Part shown: positions 9,440-23,555 of the stretch, one piece after another | How the letters are laid out: each line of letters starts with the position of its first letter | Position numbering within the stretch: position 1 is the first letter of the stretch | Origin: Paracidovorax avenae ATCC 19860 | GTDB lineage: Bacteria; Pseudomonadota; Gammaproteobacteria; Burkholderiales; Burkholderiaceae_C | Direction of reading: 5' to 3' | Length of the DNA: 64,000 bases | NCBI RefSeq assembly: GCF_000176855.2 | Contig: NC_015138.1 | Location: 2,914,001-2,978,000 of the forward strand | The notes under the pieces: generated by a model | Seen by the model: only the letters and a program-made list of their open reading frames with translations | Databases searched by the model: none | Told to the model about the DNA's origin: nothing | Program-made: the position numbers and the translations under genes

Positions 9440-10096
9440 TTATTTGCGCAAACCCATTCCGACGAGAAAGGTTTCGGACGATTTGTCGCGCGATGCCTTG
9501 GGCTTCATCGGTTTCACGGTGCGGAAGTTTTCCTTGAAAAGCTGCACCAGCTGGGTGTATCCGCTACCGTGGAAGAGTTTCACCACCAGCGCACCGTCCG
9601 GCTTGAGGTGCTGCTGCGCGAAATCCACCGCCAGCTCGATCAGGTGGGCGATGCGCACGGCATCGACCGACTCCACTCCCGACAGGTTGGGCGCCATGTC
9701 CGACACCACCACGTCCACCGGCCGGCCCTGGACGGTCTCCTGCAGCCGCGCGAGCACGTCCTCCTCGCGGAAGTCGCCCTGCAGGAAGGTGACGCCCTCG
9801 ATCGGCTCCATGGGCAGGATGTCGAGCGCGATCAGGGTACCGTTGAGCTGGCCGGTGGCGGCGCCGGCAGGCGCCATGCGCCGGCGCAGGTACTGGCTCC
9901 AGGCGCCGGGCGCGGAGCCGAGATCGACCACCACCTGCCCGGGGCGAATGAGGCCGAGGGTTTCGTCGATCTCCTTGAGCTTGTAGGCGGCACGTGCGCG
10001 ATAGCCCTCTTTCTGGGCGAGTTTGACGTAGGTGTCGTTGACGTGGTCATGCAGCCACGCCTTGTTCACCTTCTTGCTTTTCGTGTTGGCTTTCAT
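9440..10096 (-). CDS. rlmE: 23S rRNA (uridine-2'-O) methyltransferase RlmE (FtsJ/RrmJ)
   Basis: RlmE methylates a uridine in the A-loop of 23S rRNA during late 50S assembly. The 218-residue Rossmann-fold protein has the SAM-binding motif [15 protein letters not shown] near residue 58, the [12 protein letters not shown] motif and VVKLFHGSG, which together supply the family's K-D-K-E catalytic residues. The ATG at 10096 is preceded by AGGCAGG. Only 21 bp separate it from the divergent yhbY start, and a TATTAT hexamer sits in that gap. rlmE upstream of ftsH is a conserved proteobacterial order. Confidence 0.96.
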   Translation of the reverse strand: MKANTKSKKVNKAWLHDHVNDTYVKLAQKEGYRARAAYKLKEIDETLGLIRPGQVVVDLGSAPGAWSQYLRRRMAPAGAATGQLNGTLIALDILPMEPIEGVTFLQGDFREEDVLARLQETVQGRPVDVVVSDMAPNLSGVESVDAVRIAHLIELAVDFAQQHLKPDGALVVKLFHGSGYTQLVQLFKENFRTVKPMKPKASRDKSSETFLVGMGLRK

Positions 10097-10117
10097 CCTG
10101 CCTCGATAATACGGCCC

Positions 10118-10594
10118 ATGCCCCAAATCCAATTGACCCCCGCGGAGCGCCGGGAACACCGCGCCAACGCCCACCACCTGGACCCCGTGGTGATGATCGG
10201 CGGCGACGGCCTCACCGCAGCGGTCCAGAAAGAGGTCGATGCCGCGCTGTCGGCCCACGGCCTCATCAAGGTGCGCATTCTCGGCGACGACCGGGCCGCG
10301 CGCGACCAGATCTACCAGCAGCTGGCCGACGAACTGGATGCCGCGCCGATCCAGCACATCGGCAAGCTGATCGTGCTCTGGCGGCCCCCGGCGAAGAAGG
10401 CCAAGGCGATCGACGAAGACCGCATGCCCGGCCCGCGCGACGTGAAGGTCCTCAAGTTCAGCAAGCGCGGCGGCCAGCGGCCGGAAGTGAAGCAACTGCG
10501 CGTGCTGGGCAACCAGCGCCTGACGCCCGGCGGCCAGATCAAGCGCGCCAAGAAACCGAAGCAGACTTCCGTGAAGAAGCGGCAGGTGGATTGA
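10118..10594 (+). CDS. yhbY: YhbY/CRM-domain RNA-binding protein
   Basis: The 158-residue protein has an N-terminal CRM (CRS1-YhbY) domain covering about residues 3-97. The typical [28 protein letters not shown] helix-turn is followed by VKVRI-like and [10 protein letters not shown] strands. The family binds pre-50S ribosomal particles. The C-terminal third is Lys/Arg-rich and has no recognised domain, and longer YhbY versions of this type are seen in betaproteobacteria. It is divergent from rlmE, another ribosome-assembly gene. Confidence 0.9.
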   Translation: MPQIQLTPAERREHRANAHHLDPVVMIGGDGLTAAVQKEVDAALSAHGLIKVRILGDDRAARDQIYQQLADELDAAPIQHIGKLIVLWRPPAKKAKAIDEDRMPGPRDVKVLKFSKRGGQRPEVKQLRVLGNQRLTPGGQIKRAKKPKQTSVKKRQVD

Positions 10595-10612
10595 TGCGGG
10601 GACACTGACGCG

Positions 10613-11386
10613 ATGGGCACGGACATCGGCGCCGCCCAGGTGCAGGGACAGGCGCACGCCCCCCAGCGCCACATCCTCTGCATGAAGTGGGGCACCAAGT
10701 ACGGGCCGGAATACGTGAACCGGCTGTACGCCATGGTGCGCCGGCATCTCACGGGCCCGTTCCGCTTCATCTGCCTGACCGACGACTCCCAGGGCATCCG
10801 GCAGGAGGTGGAGTGCTTTCCCATTCCCGCGCTCGAGCTGCCCGCGGGCATCCCGGAGCGCGGCTGGACCAAGCTGGCCACCTTCCACCCCGAGCTGTAC
10901 GGGCTGCGCGGAACGGCGCTGTTCCTCGACGTGGACGTGGTGGTGGTCGGCCCGCTGGACGATTTCTTCACCCAGCCGGGCGAATTCGTCATCATCCACG
11001 ACTACAAGCGCCCCTGGCGCATCACCGGCAACTCGTCCGTGTACCGGTTCGAGATCGGCGCGCACCCGGGCGTGCTGGAATATTTTCGCGAGAATTTCGA
11101 GGCGATCCGCGCGCAGTTCCGCAATGAACAGGCCTACCTGTCGGACTTCCTGCACCGCCAGGGCAAGCTCAGCTACTGGCCTGCGGCCTGGTGCCCGAGC
11201 TTCAAGTACCACAGCATCCCGCGCTGGCCCGCCAACTACTGGCGGCCACCGGCGATTCCACCGGGAGCGCGCGTGGTGATCTTCCACGGGGAATGCAATC
11301 CGCCGGACGCCCTCGCCGGCCGGCGCAACCGCCGGTTCCGCCATATCGAGCCCACGCCCTGGGTGGCGGAGCACTGGCGGGAATGA
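10613..11386 (+). CDS. Glycosyltransferase-like protein (GT-A fold, GT8-like)
   Basis: The 257-residue soluble protein starts with a Rossmann-type strand ([12 protein letters not shown]). Later it has [11 protein letters not shown] and [15 protein letters not shown]. The D-V-D triplet there is the metal/nucleotide-sugar motif of GT-A glycosyltransferases. A conserved late segment, [14 protein letters not shown], is also typical of this uncharacterised family. Donor and acceptor are unknown. It starts 18 bp after yhbY and may be cotranscribed with it. No membrane segment or signal peptide is visible. Confidence 0.72.
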   Translation: MGTDIGAAQVQGQAHAPQRHILCMKWGTKYGPEYVNRLYAMVRRHLTGPFRFICLTDDSQGIRQEVECFPIPALELPAGIPERGWTKLATFHPELYGLRGTALFLDVDVVVVGPLDDFFTQPGEFVIIHDYKRPWRITGNSSVYRFEIGAHPGVLEYFRENFEAIRAQFRNEQAYLSDFLHRQGKLSYWPAAWCPSFKYHSIPRWPANYWRPPAIPPGARVVIFHGECNPPDALAGRRNRRFRHIEPTPWVAEHWRE

Positions 11387-11476
11387 CGCCGCGGCAGGGC
11401 GCATCCACCGGCCGCCCTGCCTTCTGCGCGAGACCCGGCAGGCACCGGGTGCCGTGGCGGCCCTGACCCGTTCGTT

Positions 11477-11887
11477 CTATCGCGGCGCGGAAGCACGCCA
11501 CAGCACCCGCAGGGCGCACAGCCACTGCAGGGCATACATCACAGTCCCCACGCTGTGCCACAGCTTGAGCTGGGTGCGCGCCACGATGCGCGGTGCCACG
11601 CCGTACTGCACGAGCAGGGCCAGCAGCAGGCCGCCGATGATCCAGGGCATCGCCTCCTTCGCCCAGGCCTCCTGGGGCGCGTCACCCCTGCGCTGCGAGG
11701 CCAGGAGCAGGCCCATGCCGCAGGCGGCCGAGACGAAGGTCTGCGCCTCGAACAGCCGGGCCGCCATGTTGCCGGCCATCACCGGCGTCGGCAGGTGCGC
11801 GAACAGCATGGGCACGGCCAGGAAGCCGATCGCGGAAAGGCTGCCCCACCACAGGGCGGCCAGCAGGATGGGCAGGTGGTGGCGCAT
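11477..11887 (-). CDS. DUF4149 family inner-membrane protein
   Basis: The 136-residue protein has four predicted transmembrane helices (about 5-27, 47-65, 80-98 and 108-127). It has the family pattern WWGSLSAIGFLAVPMLFAHLPTP near the N-terminus and QLKLWHSVGTVMYALQWLCAL near the C-terminus. The family is related to TMEM205-like proteins and has no established function. The gene lies 36 bp downstream of greA on the same strand, so cotranscription is likely. Confidence 0.82.
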   Translation of the reverse strand: MRHHLPILLAALWWGSLSAIGFLAVPMLFAHLPTPVMAGNMAARLFEAQTFVSAACGMGLLLASQRRGDAPQEAWAKEAMPWIIGGLLLALLVQYGVAPRIVARTQLKLWHSVGTVMYALQWLCALRVLWRASAPR

Positions 11888-11923
11888 GGCGTGTCGTCGG
11901 CAGCGTCGCGGGAAGCAGGTGGC

Positions 11924-12400
11924 TTACTGGTAGCGGACGGCCACCACCTCGTAGCGGCGCAGGCCGCCGGGTGCCTGTACTTCGGCCGTATCGCCCTCTT
12001 CCTTGCCGATGAGCGCGCGCGCGATCGGGCTGGACACGTTGATCAGGCCCTGCTTGAGGTCGGCCTCGTCCTCGCCCACGATCTGGTAGGTCACCGGGTC
12101 GCCGGACTCCTCGTCCTCGAGGTCCACCGTGGCGCCGAACACCACCTTGCCGCCCGCGTCGAGCTGCGCAGGATCGATCACCTGGGCGGCGGACAGTTTG
12201 CCTTCCACTTCCTGGATGCGGCCTTCGATGAAGCCCTGGCGGTCCTTGGCAGCCTCGTACTCGGCGTTTTCGCTCAGGTCGCCCTGCGCGCGGGCTTCCG
12301 CGATGGCGTTGATGACGGCGGGCCGCTCGACGGTCTTCAGGCGGTGCAGCTCTTCCTTGAGCTTTTCGGCGCCGCGCTTGGTGATGGGAATGGTGGCCAT
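11924..12400 (-). CDS. greA: Transcription elongation factor GreA
   Basis: GreA rescues backtracked RNA polymerase by stimulating cleavage of the 3' end of the transcript. The 158-residue length is standard. The N-terminal coiled coil carries the acidic tip motif ([20 protein letters not shown]), and the C-terminal FKBP-like domain ends in [17 protein letters not shown]. The start at 12400 ([10 protein letters not shown]) has GGAGA about eight bases upstream. Its position downstream of carAB is a common proteobacterial order, though a terminator separates them here. Confidence 0.97.
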   Translation of the reverse strand: MATIPITKRGAEKLKEELHRLKTVERPAVINAIAEARAQGDLSENAEYEAAKDRQGFIEGRIQEVEGKLSAAQVIDPAQLDAGGKVVFGATVDLEDEESGDPVTYQIVGEDEADLKQGLINVSSPIARALIGKEEGDTAEVQAPGGLRRYEVVAVRYQ

Positions 12401-12484
12401 TGAATCAGTCTCCACGTTCAACTCATGCCGCGCACACGCGCGGCCTACCGGCGCAGCAGACCGCGAACGGGTTTGGCTGCGCCC

Positions 12485-12518
12485 CAAAAGCAAACCGCCG
12501 CGCGTTGCCGCGCGGCGG
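12485..12518 (-). terminator. Rho-independent terminator downstream of carB
   Basis: CCGCCGCGCG and CGCGCGGCGG form a perfect 10-bp stem around a 4-base loop. On the minus strand it is followed by TTTGCTTTTGG. It lies 100 bp after the carB stop and about 85 bp before the greA start. Confidence 0.75.
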
Positions 12519-12531
12519 TCTTGAATAGGTC

Positions 12532-12554
12532 ACCGGCAAATTATGCCGGTTTTT
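12532..12554 (+). terminator. Terminator-like hairpin on the plus strand (antisense to carB-greA)
   Basis: ACCGGCA and TGCCGGT form a 7-bp stem with the loop AATTA, followed on the plus strand by a run of T. No plus-strand gene ends nearby. It may stop antisense transcription or act as a processing hairpin in the carB 3' end. Confidence 0.5.
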
Positions 12555-12617
12555 CATGCCCGTCCACACCGGCCGCCGCACGGGGCAGGCCCGTGCGGGA
12601 CAGGCATGCGGGCACCG

Positions 12618-17055
<4,438 letters not shown>

Positions 17056-17172
17056 TGGGTTCTCCGGATGGTTACGGGTCGCCCGGAGCCCTCGGGATGG
17101 ACCTGAGGACTGCTCTTTATGGAAGGATTGCTTTGGTTGCGGCCGGGCGACGTTTTTGCGGGAAAGCCTCCA

Positions 17173-17201
17173 ATTGTAGCCTCACCCGGGTGCCGTGTCG
17201 G
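17173..17201 (-). promoter_or_regulatory. Sigma-70 type promoter of carAB
   Basis: On the minus strand CCGACA (17196-17201, 4 of 6 consensus bases) and TACAAT (17173-17178, 5 of 6) are separated by exactly 17 bp. I found no obvious PyrR-type or peptide-attenuator structure in the leader. Confidence 0.55.
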
Positions 17202-17225
17202 ACGGCCGGCCAATCCCCGCAGCCT

Positions 17226-17801
17226 TCAGAGGATGTTGCGCGGGCGCCGGGACATGTCCGCGAACGCGGTGGTCAGCGCGCTGAACTCGTTGGCGCCCAC
17301 GGTCCCGTCGGCATTGCCGGCGGCGCCGCGGTCGAGCAGCGCCAGGAGGGACTTCGCGAACTCCCCCGAACCCTGCGGGCCCGCCGTCTGCGCGAGGCCC
17401 TGGAGGAACTCGTCGCGCGTGATGGTGCCGTCCTTGTCGGTGTCGAATCCGGCCGTGAGCTGCTCCTTCTGCGCGTCCGTCGCGCCGAAGCGCGTGAGCA
17501 GCGCCTGGAAGTCCTCCTTCGGCACGGCGCGGTTGGACGACAGCGCCTGCAGCGCACCACCCGCCGATCCGCCCGTGGCCAGCAGGCCGGCGTGCGCCTG
17601 TGCCGTGGACGCCATCACGCCCTGGCCGGCCAGGCGGGCAAGGCCACCCGCATCCTGGCTCAGCGTCACGACTGCCGAGGGGTCGGGCTGGGACGAGGTG
17701 TCGGCGCTCTTCCCTGCCGGGCCGGAGGATGCCCTGGACGACGAGGCCGCGTTGTACAGCATGGACGCGACGGACGCGAGACCGGAAATGATGGGGGACA
17801 T
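17226..17801 (-). CDS. EF-hand domain protein
   Basis: The 191-residue protein has a canonical EF-hand loop (DTDKDGTITRDEF, about residue 124) and a second, less regular loop (GNADGTVGANEF, about residue 165). Both should bind calcium. The N-terminal 70 residues are Ser/Ala/Gly-rich, and no classical signal peptide is visible. The ATG at 17801 has GAGGAG nine bases upstream, and the longer in-frame extension to 17999 has no such support. Its function is unknown. The gene stands alone between carA and the permease. Confidence 0.8.
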   Translation of the reverse strand: MSPIISGLASVASMLYNAASSSRASSGPAGKSADTSSQPDPSAVVTLSQDAGGLARLAGQGVMASTAQAHAGLLATGGSAGGALQALSSNRAVPKEDFQALLTRFGATDAQKEQLTAGFDTDKDGTITRDEFLQGLAQTAGPQGSGEFAKSLLALLDRGAAGNADGTVGANEFSALTTAFADMSRRPRNIL

Positions 17802-18008
17802 GGCCGCAGGCTCCTCAGGAATGGCGCCCGCCGCTCCCGGCACCCTGCCCGGAGCGAAACCGCATGCGCTCCCCGGAAGGTTACGCAGCCTGCGGCGCGC
17901 CGATCCCCGGAAGAAGGCGGCAAGCGCCCGGCTTTTCGGGCAGCGCGGCACGCAGCCGCGCTCCGCATGGGCCACGTGCCGCCGCCCCCCGGGGAACACC
18001 CGGCGCGG

Positions 18009-19472
18009 TCAGCGGCTGGAAGCCGGCCCGGGCACCGAGCCCGGAGCCATCCCCGTCCCGGCGGCCTGAGCGGCCGCCCGGCGGGAGCCGGGGCGCAGCA
18101 GGCTGTAGGCCGCTCCCAGCAGCACGAACCAGAGCGGGGTCGCGATGAGCGCCTTGCGCGTGTCCGATTCCAGCGCCAGCAACCCCAGGATGAACACGAA
18201 GAACGCCAGGCAGGCCGCGCACATCGCCGCGCCGCCGGGCATCTTGTAGATGGACACGGCGTGCCGTTCAGGATGGTTGCGCCGGTAGGCGATATAGGAC
18301 AGCAGGATCAGCGACCAGGTGAACATGAACAGGATGGCCGACACCGTGGTGACCAGGGTGAACGCTTCCACGAGGTCGGGAATCACCCACATCAGCAGGG
18401 CCCCGGCCAGCAGGCAGGTGCACGAGAACAGCAGGCCGCGCGAAGGGACGCTCTGCTTCGACAGGTGGCGGAAGGCCCGGGGCGCATCCTCTTTGAGCGC
18501 CAGTCCGTAGAGCATGCGGCTGGTGGAGAACACGCCGCTGTTGGCCGACGAGGCGGCCGAGGTCAGCACGACGAAGTTGATGACGCCTGCGGCGGCCGGC
18601 AGCCCGGCGAGCACGAACAGTTCCACGAACGGGCTCTTGCCGGGCACGACCTCGCGCCATGGCGTGACCGCCATGATGGCGACGAGCGCCAGCACGTAGA
18701 AGACGATGATGCGCACGGGAATGGAGTTAATGGCACGCGGCAGGCTGCGCTCCGGATCCTGCGCCTCCGCCGCGGTGGTGCCGACCAGTTCGATGCCCGA
18801 GAAGGCGAACACCGCGATCTGGAAGCCCGCGAAGAAGCCCATCAGCCCGTGCGGGAACATGCCGCCGTCGTTCCAGAGATTGCCCAGGCTGGCCTGGTGC
18901 CCCGCCGGGGCGACGAAGCCCGTGACCACCATGTACAGGCCGGTGGCCACCAGCGCCACGATGGCGACGATCTTGACCATGGCGAACCAGAACTCGATCT
19001 CGCCGAAGAGCTTGACGGTGAGGAGGTTGAGCGACAGCAGCAGGCCGACGCAGGCCAGGGCCGGCGCCCACTGCGGAATGTGCGGAAACCAGAACTGGGT
19101 GTATGCCGATATCGCGATCACGTCGGCGATGCCCGTGACGATCCAGCAGAACCAGTAGGTCCAGCCGGTGAAGAATCCTGCCCAGGGCCCGAGCAGGTCG
19201 GCGGAAAAATCGATGAAGGACTTGTAGCGCAGGTCGGAGAGCAGCAGTTCGCCCATGGCGCGCATCACGAAGAACAGCACGAAGCCGATCACCATGTACA
19301 CGAACACGATGGACGGACCCGCGAGGCTGATGGTCTTGCCGGACCCCATGAACAGCCCGGTGCCGATCGCGCCGCCGATGGCGATGAGCTGGATGTGCCG
19401 GTTGGTGAGATTGCGCTGCAGATGGTCGTGCCCCGCGGGGTCGTGCCCTGGGGGCGTGGCCTGAGGTGTCAT
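18009..19472 (-). CDS. cycA: Amino-acid permease, CycA-like (D-serine/D-alanine/glycine transporter type)
   Basis: The 487-residue inner-membrane protein has about 12 transmembrane helices and belongs to the APC/AAT permease family. The family opening LQRNLTNRHIQLIAIGGAIG is followed by GLFMGSGKTISLAGPS and FSGIELVGTTAAEAQDPERSLP. Resemblance is strongest to CycA-type transporters, but substrate choice cannot be settled by eye. It lies about 200 bp downstream of an ATP-grasp ligase gene on the same strand, so a shared amino-acid substrate is possible. Confidence 0.82.
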   Translation of the reverse strand: MTPQATPPGHDPAGHDHLQRNLTNRHIQLIAIGGAIGTGLFMGSGKTISLAGPSIVFVYMVIGFVLFFVMRAMGELLLSDLRYKSFIDFSADLLGPWAGFFTGWTYWFCWIVTGIADVIAISAYTQFWFPHIPQWAPALACVGLLLSLNLLTVKLFGEIEFWFAMVKIVAIVALVATGLYMVVTGFVAPAGHQASLGNLWNDGGMFPHGLMGFFAGFQIAVFAFSGIELVGTTAAEAQDPERSLPRAINSIPVRIIVFYVLALVAIMAVTPWREVVPGKSPFVELFVLAGLPAAAGVINFVVLTSAASSANSGVFSTSRMLYGLALKEDAPRAFRHLSKQSVPSRGLLFSCTCLLAGALLMWVIPDLVEAFTLVTTVSAILFMFTWSLILLSYIAYRRNHPERHAVSIYKMPGGAAMCAACLAFFVFILGLLALESDTRKALIATPLWFVLLGAAYSLLRPGSRRAAAQAAGTGMAPGSVPGPASSR

Positions 19473-19626
19473 TCAGGGAACTCCAATGGAAGAGACTGGG
19501 GAAACCGGCCCGCGTGCATCGCCGCTCGAGGCGTACGAGGCAGGACAAGGGCCGGAAAGAAGCCGCCTGAAAATGCGGGCGGCGTGCGGTTCCGCTGGTC
19601 GGAAAGCGCGGATCTTAGACGCAACT

Positions 19627-19647
19627 GGTGCCGCTTTTGGCGGCACC
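19627..19647 (-). terminator. Hairpin downstream of the ATP-grasp gene
   Basis: GGTGCCGC and GCGGCACC form an 8-bp stem with a 5-base loop, 22 bp after the ATP-grasp stop. No strong T-run follows on the minus strand, so termination is uncertain. Confidence 0.35.
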
Positions 19648-19669
19648 CCGGTCCGCGGCACCCGGCAGC

Positions 19670-20989
19670 TCATGCAGTGGCTGGCAGGGCGGCCGCGGGA
19701 ACGGGGGCGGCTTCCGGCACGGCACGCGGCTCGGCGGGCTTCCATTGCACCGCCGCGAAAAGCGACTCCATCCAGGCCTGGGTCTGCGGCGGTGCCGCCG
19801 TGGCGACGATGCCTGCCAGCGGCAGCGCATCGGTCCGGTAGGTAACCCTTCCGGGCAGTGGCGCACCTGCCGGGAGCTCGCTCCAGCCGACCACCGCCTC
19901 GCTGCGCCGGAACACGGCGATGCCCTCCAGCCCAGGATGGGTGGCGCAGCCCAGGTGGTGCCCGGGCACGGCGAACCAGCCGTGCCAGCACCGCCCCGGA
20001 TCGGCCGAACCTGCCTCCCGGCCCAGGGGAGGAGCTTCGTTCTCCCCGGCCTCACCCAGCAGCCGGTGCAGCTCCACCGACGGCAGGTGGATGCCCGTGG
20101 CCCGCTCGAACGTGGCGATGCCGTGGGGCACATCGACGGGATGGTCGATCTCCAGGAAAACCAGGTCGCCGCCCTGCTCGATCGCCTCCAGGTGGAAGCA
20201 GCCGTCGCGCATGCCGAGCCCTTCTAGGGCACGGGCGACCCAATGGCGCATGCGCTCGTCAAGCGGGATGTGGATGGAGCCCAGCGGCGCTCCGCGGGCA
20301 TAGTCCAGGCAGGTATTGAGGTAGCGGCTGGCGGCGAGCGCGAAGACCGTGCCGCCCGCGACCACGCCATCGAAGTGCAGGACGGGCCCCTCCACGTACT
20401 CCTCCACCTCGAAGTCGCCGCAGACGTCCACGGCCTGCAGGGCGTCCAGCCGGGGAATGCCGGAGCAGAAACCCAGCACGGCGGCACGGGCCTCCGCGGC
20501 GGTTGCGAAGACGGCCACGTCCTCGCTGGCCGCACCGCTGTGGGGCTTGAGAACGGTCCGCCCCTGCCAGGGCGGGCCGTCCCTGCGGGCGAGGAATGCG
20601 GGAAGGGAGGCGAAGCGCGGCACCCGCAGCCCAGCGGCGGCGACGGCCTGTTTCATCCAGAGCTTGTTGCGCAGGGCCGCGACCTTCTCGGACCGGTCGC
20701 CCGGCAGGCCCAGCCATTCGCGCAGGCGGGCGGCCTCGAGGCGCTCGCCCTCGGACAGGGCGATGACCCGGTCGAACGCCACGCAAGGATGGGCCGCCAT
20801 CCAGGAGCGCGCCTCTTCGCACGCCCCGGCGGCGCCAGGGCGCGCGACCTTGCTGCAGCGCAACCCTTCGGGCACGGTTGCCAGCGCCTCGGCAGGGCCG
20901 AAATAGGTCACGTCGTGCCGGGAGTGGTCGATCCCGCGGTGGTACTCCACGTGCGGATAGGGAATGGAATGGAAGATGAGAATGTTCAT
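19670..20989 (-). CDS. ATP-grasp family ligase of unknown substrate
   Basis: The 439-residue protein has an ATP-grasp core: the lysine strand and P-loop-like TVLKPHSGAASEDVAVF near residue 170, the hinge VEEYVEGPVLHFDGVV near residue 215, and the metal-ligand strand DLVFLEIDHPVDVPHG near residue 305. In that strand the usual E-x-N pair is replaced by E-I-D-H. Such enzymes couple a carboxylate to an amine or thiol through an acyl phosphate. The N-terminal 110 residues form a pre-ATP-grasp domain (MNILIFHSIPYPHVEYHRG). An about 90-residue C-terminal extension has no recognised motif. The start at 20989 fits the compact N-terminus. Product unknown. Confidence 0.75.
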   Translation of the reverse strand: MNILIFHSIPYPHVEYHRGIDHSRHDVTYFGPAEALATVPEGLRCSKVARPGAAGACEEARSWMAAHPCVAFDRVIALSEGERLEAARLREWLGLPGDRSEKVAALRNKLWMKQAVAAAGLRVPRFASLPAFLARRDGPPWQGRTVLKPHSGAASEDVAVFATAAEARAAVLGFCSGIPRLDALQAVDVCGDFEVEEYVEGPVLHFDGVVAGGTVFALAASRYLNTCLDYARGAPLGSIHIPLDERMRHWVARALEGLGMRDGCFHLEAIEQGGDLVFLEIDHPVDVPHGIATFERATGIHLPSVELHRLLGEAGENEAPPLGREAGSADPGRCWHGWFAVPGHHLGCATHPGLEGIAVFRRSEAVVGWSELPAGAPLPGRVTYRTDALPLAGIVATAAPPQTQAWMESLFAAVQWKPAEPRAVPEAAPVPAAALPATA

Positions 20990-21312
20990 GGGACCGCGAT
21001 CTCGACAGCCATGGCATGCGGGCGGCGCCTCCGGCCGGGAGATGGCACCTGGCAGCGCATGCACGTCTCACACCGACCTGCACGGCGCATGGCCCAGGCG
21101 CCGCTGCGGCACGGCACGCGGCATGCTGGCGCCGACGCACGCAGCAGGCTCCTTCAGGAGTGCACCGCCCCATCAGGCGCAACGCTTCCCCTGCCCCACC
21201 CTCGAAATCTTCTGGACTGCAATGCAGGGATGATTGCACGCCTCCGTGGGCAGACCTTGATCTGACAGGTCATGCACGCCATTAATGTTTCTTTGAATTG
21301 AAACACCCCGTA
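20990..21312. other. Intergenic region between the lysR-type gene and the ATP-grasp gene
   Basis: This 323-bp stretch has no convincing coding sequence. Near its right edge TGTTTC and GAAACA (21286-21305) form a 6-bp stem with an 8-base loop, about 8 bp past the LysR stop, perhaps a weak terminator. The remainder must hold the promoter of the ATP-grasp gene, but I could not pick out a clear -35/-10 pair. Confidence 0.5.
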
Positions 21313-22200
21313 TCACGGTGGCACCAGCCTGGCAGCCTCCTGCTGGCCGACTTCCTTGAGGAAATCCCACACGGCCTGGGTGCGCGCCTGGTATTTCGCT
21401 TCGGCCGGCATGCTCATCCAGAACGTGCGGGTAAAGCGTGCCTCGTCGGGCAGCACGCGTTCCAGCAGCGGGTCGCTGCCGGCCAGGAAAGCCGGCAACA
21501 CCCCCAGCCCCGCACCGGCACGTACCGCCTCGTATTGCGCCGCGACGCTGGTGCTGCGGAACGCGAAGCGCTCGGGCGGCACGAGCTGGTCGAGAAACTG
21601 CAGCTCCTTGGTGAACAGCAGGTCGTCCACATAACTGACGAACGCGTGGTGGCGCAGGTCCTCGCGCCGGGCAATGGGCGGCCTGCGGGCCAGGTATTCC
21701 TTCTGGCCATACAGGCGCAGGGTGTAGTCCGCCAGTTTGGAGACGATCACGGCGCCGCGCGTGGGCCGCTCCAGTGAAATGACGATGTCCGCCTCCCGGC
21801 GGGACAGGTGCAGCATGCGGGGCAAGGCCAGCAGGTCCACGCTGAGGTGGGGATACTGCAGCGTGAGCCGCGCGAGGTGCGGAGCGAGCACCTGCGTGCC
21901 GAAGCCCTCCGTGGCGCCCACGCGCACGAGGCCTGCCGGGCCGATGCCGGTGGGCCGCACCCGCTCGACGCCGAGCACGGCCGTTTCCATCGCCTCGACG
22001 GCCGGAAGCAGGTGCCGGCCTGCTTCGGTGAGGCGATGGCCGCCGGCCTCGCGGGCGAACAGGGATTCGCCCATCTGTTTCTCCAGGGCCTGGATGCGGC
22101 GCGCGACGGTGGTGTGTTCCACGCCGGTGCGGCGCGCCGCGGCGGCCAGCGTGCCGGTACGGGCCAGTTCCAGGAAATAGCGCAGGTTCTCCCAATCCAT
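21313..22200 (-). CDS. LysR-family transcriptional regulator
   Basis: The 295-residue protein has an N-terminal winged helix-turn-helix (MDWENLRYFLELARTGTLAAAARRTGVEHTTVARRI) and a periplasmic-binding-like co-inducer domain from about residue 90. The ATG at 22200 gives the family-typical N-terminus. The gene points away from the mmsA valine cluster, and a divergently oriented LysR gene normally controls its neighbour. Here an IS110 element now lies between them. Repeated TGCAATTTCGCA motifs lie 38-93 bp upstream of its own start. Confidence 0.92.
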   Translation of the reverse strand: MDWENLRYFLELARTGTLAAAARRTGVEHTTVARRIQALEKQMGESLFAREAGGHRLTEAGRHLLPAVEAMETAVLGVERVRPTGIGPAGLVRVGATEGFGTQVLAPHLARLTLQYPHLSVDLLALPRMLHLSRREADIVISLERPTRGAVIVSKLADYTLRLYGQKEYLARRPPIARREDLRHHAFVSYVDDLLFTKELQFLDQLVPPERFAFRSTSVAAQYEAVRAGAGLGVLPAFLAGSDPLLERVLPDEARFTRTFWMSMPAEAKYQARTQAVWDFLKEVGQQEAARLVPP

Positions 22201-22238
22201 AAGGCGTTCGCGTGGTGTTCGATGCGGGGATTGTGTTG

Positions 22239-22293
22239 TGCAATTTCGCAAAGCACCCGTGCGATTTTTCTCTATTGATCTTGCAATTTCGCA
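22239..22293. promoter_or_regulatory. Repeated TGCAATTTCGCA motif, probable LysR binding region
   Basis: The 12-bp sequence TGCAATTTCGCA occurs twice in direct orientation, at 22239-22250 and 22282-22293, 43 bp apart (about four helical turns). A degenerate copy (GTGCGATTTTTC) lies between them. Each copy has TGC/GCA ends like a LysR dyad. Both lie on the regulator side of the IS element. Confidence 0.55.
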
Positions 22294-22373
22294 CGGATAG
22301 CATGTGTCGGCGCGCTGGTCCGGCGCCGGCGCACCCATTCCACCCCAGACAGCAACCATCTTGAATGACTAGC

Positions 22374-23369
<996 letters not shown>

Positions 23370-23404
23370 TCAACCATTCGGGATGCGGCAGAACAAAGGG
23401 ACCA

Positions 23405-23467
23405 CCACCGTGCGCCCTGGGCTGTCATTCGAGCTCGCGCTCGCAGGAGACACAGGCTGCGCGGCGG
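23405..23467 (-). ncRNA. Candidate bridge-RNA target-binding loop of the IS110 element
   Basis: In the non-coding left end the minus-strand RNA can fold into an outer stem (23459-23467 with 23405-23415, one wobble and a small bulge), an internal loop and an apical hairpin CGAGC-GCGA-GCTCG (23430-23443, GNRA-type loop). That order, stem, two-sided loop, hairpin, is the layout described for IS110 bridge-RNA target loops. The 3' side of the loop holds GAATGAC (23424-23430). This is identical to plus-strand target bases 22363-22369 and so can pair with the opposite strand of the right target. One 7-base match can arise by chance, so this is a hypothesis. Confidence 0.4.
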
Positions 23468-23478
23468 TGAGTCAACCC

Positions 23479-23520
23479 GTTCAGTGGCCAAGGCCGGCCG
23501 GCCTGCCTTGACGACTGAAG
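23479..23520. repeat. Imperfect 42-bp palindrome at the IS110 left end
   Basis: Two 16-base arms (23479-23494 and 23505-23520) match as an inverted repeat at 13 of 16 positions around a GGCCGG-rich centre. The palindrome spans the predicted IS boundary at 23516. It may be an end-recognition feature or part of the bridge-RNA 5' region. Confidence 0.5.
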
Positions 23521-23555
23521 TTTGAACCAACTGAGACATATAAGGAGACAAGCGC

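Noticed and set aside
23508..23544. Outward hybrid promoter at the IS110 end driving mmsA (TTGACG plus TATAAG)
   Set aside because: The spacing is about 25 bp and no acceptable -10 lies at 16-18 bp; the evidence is too weak.
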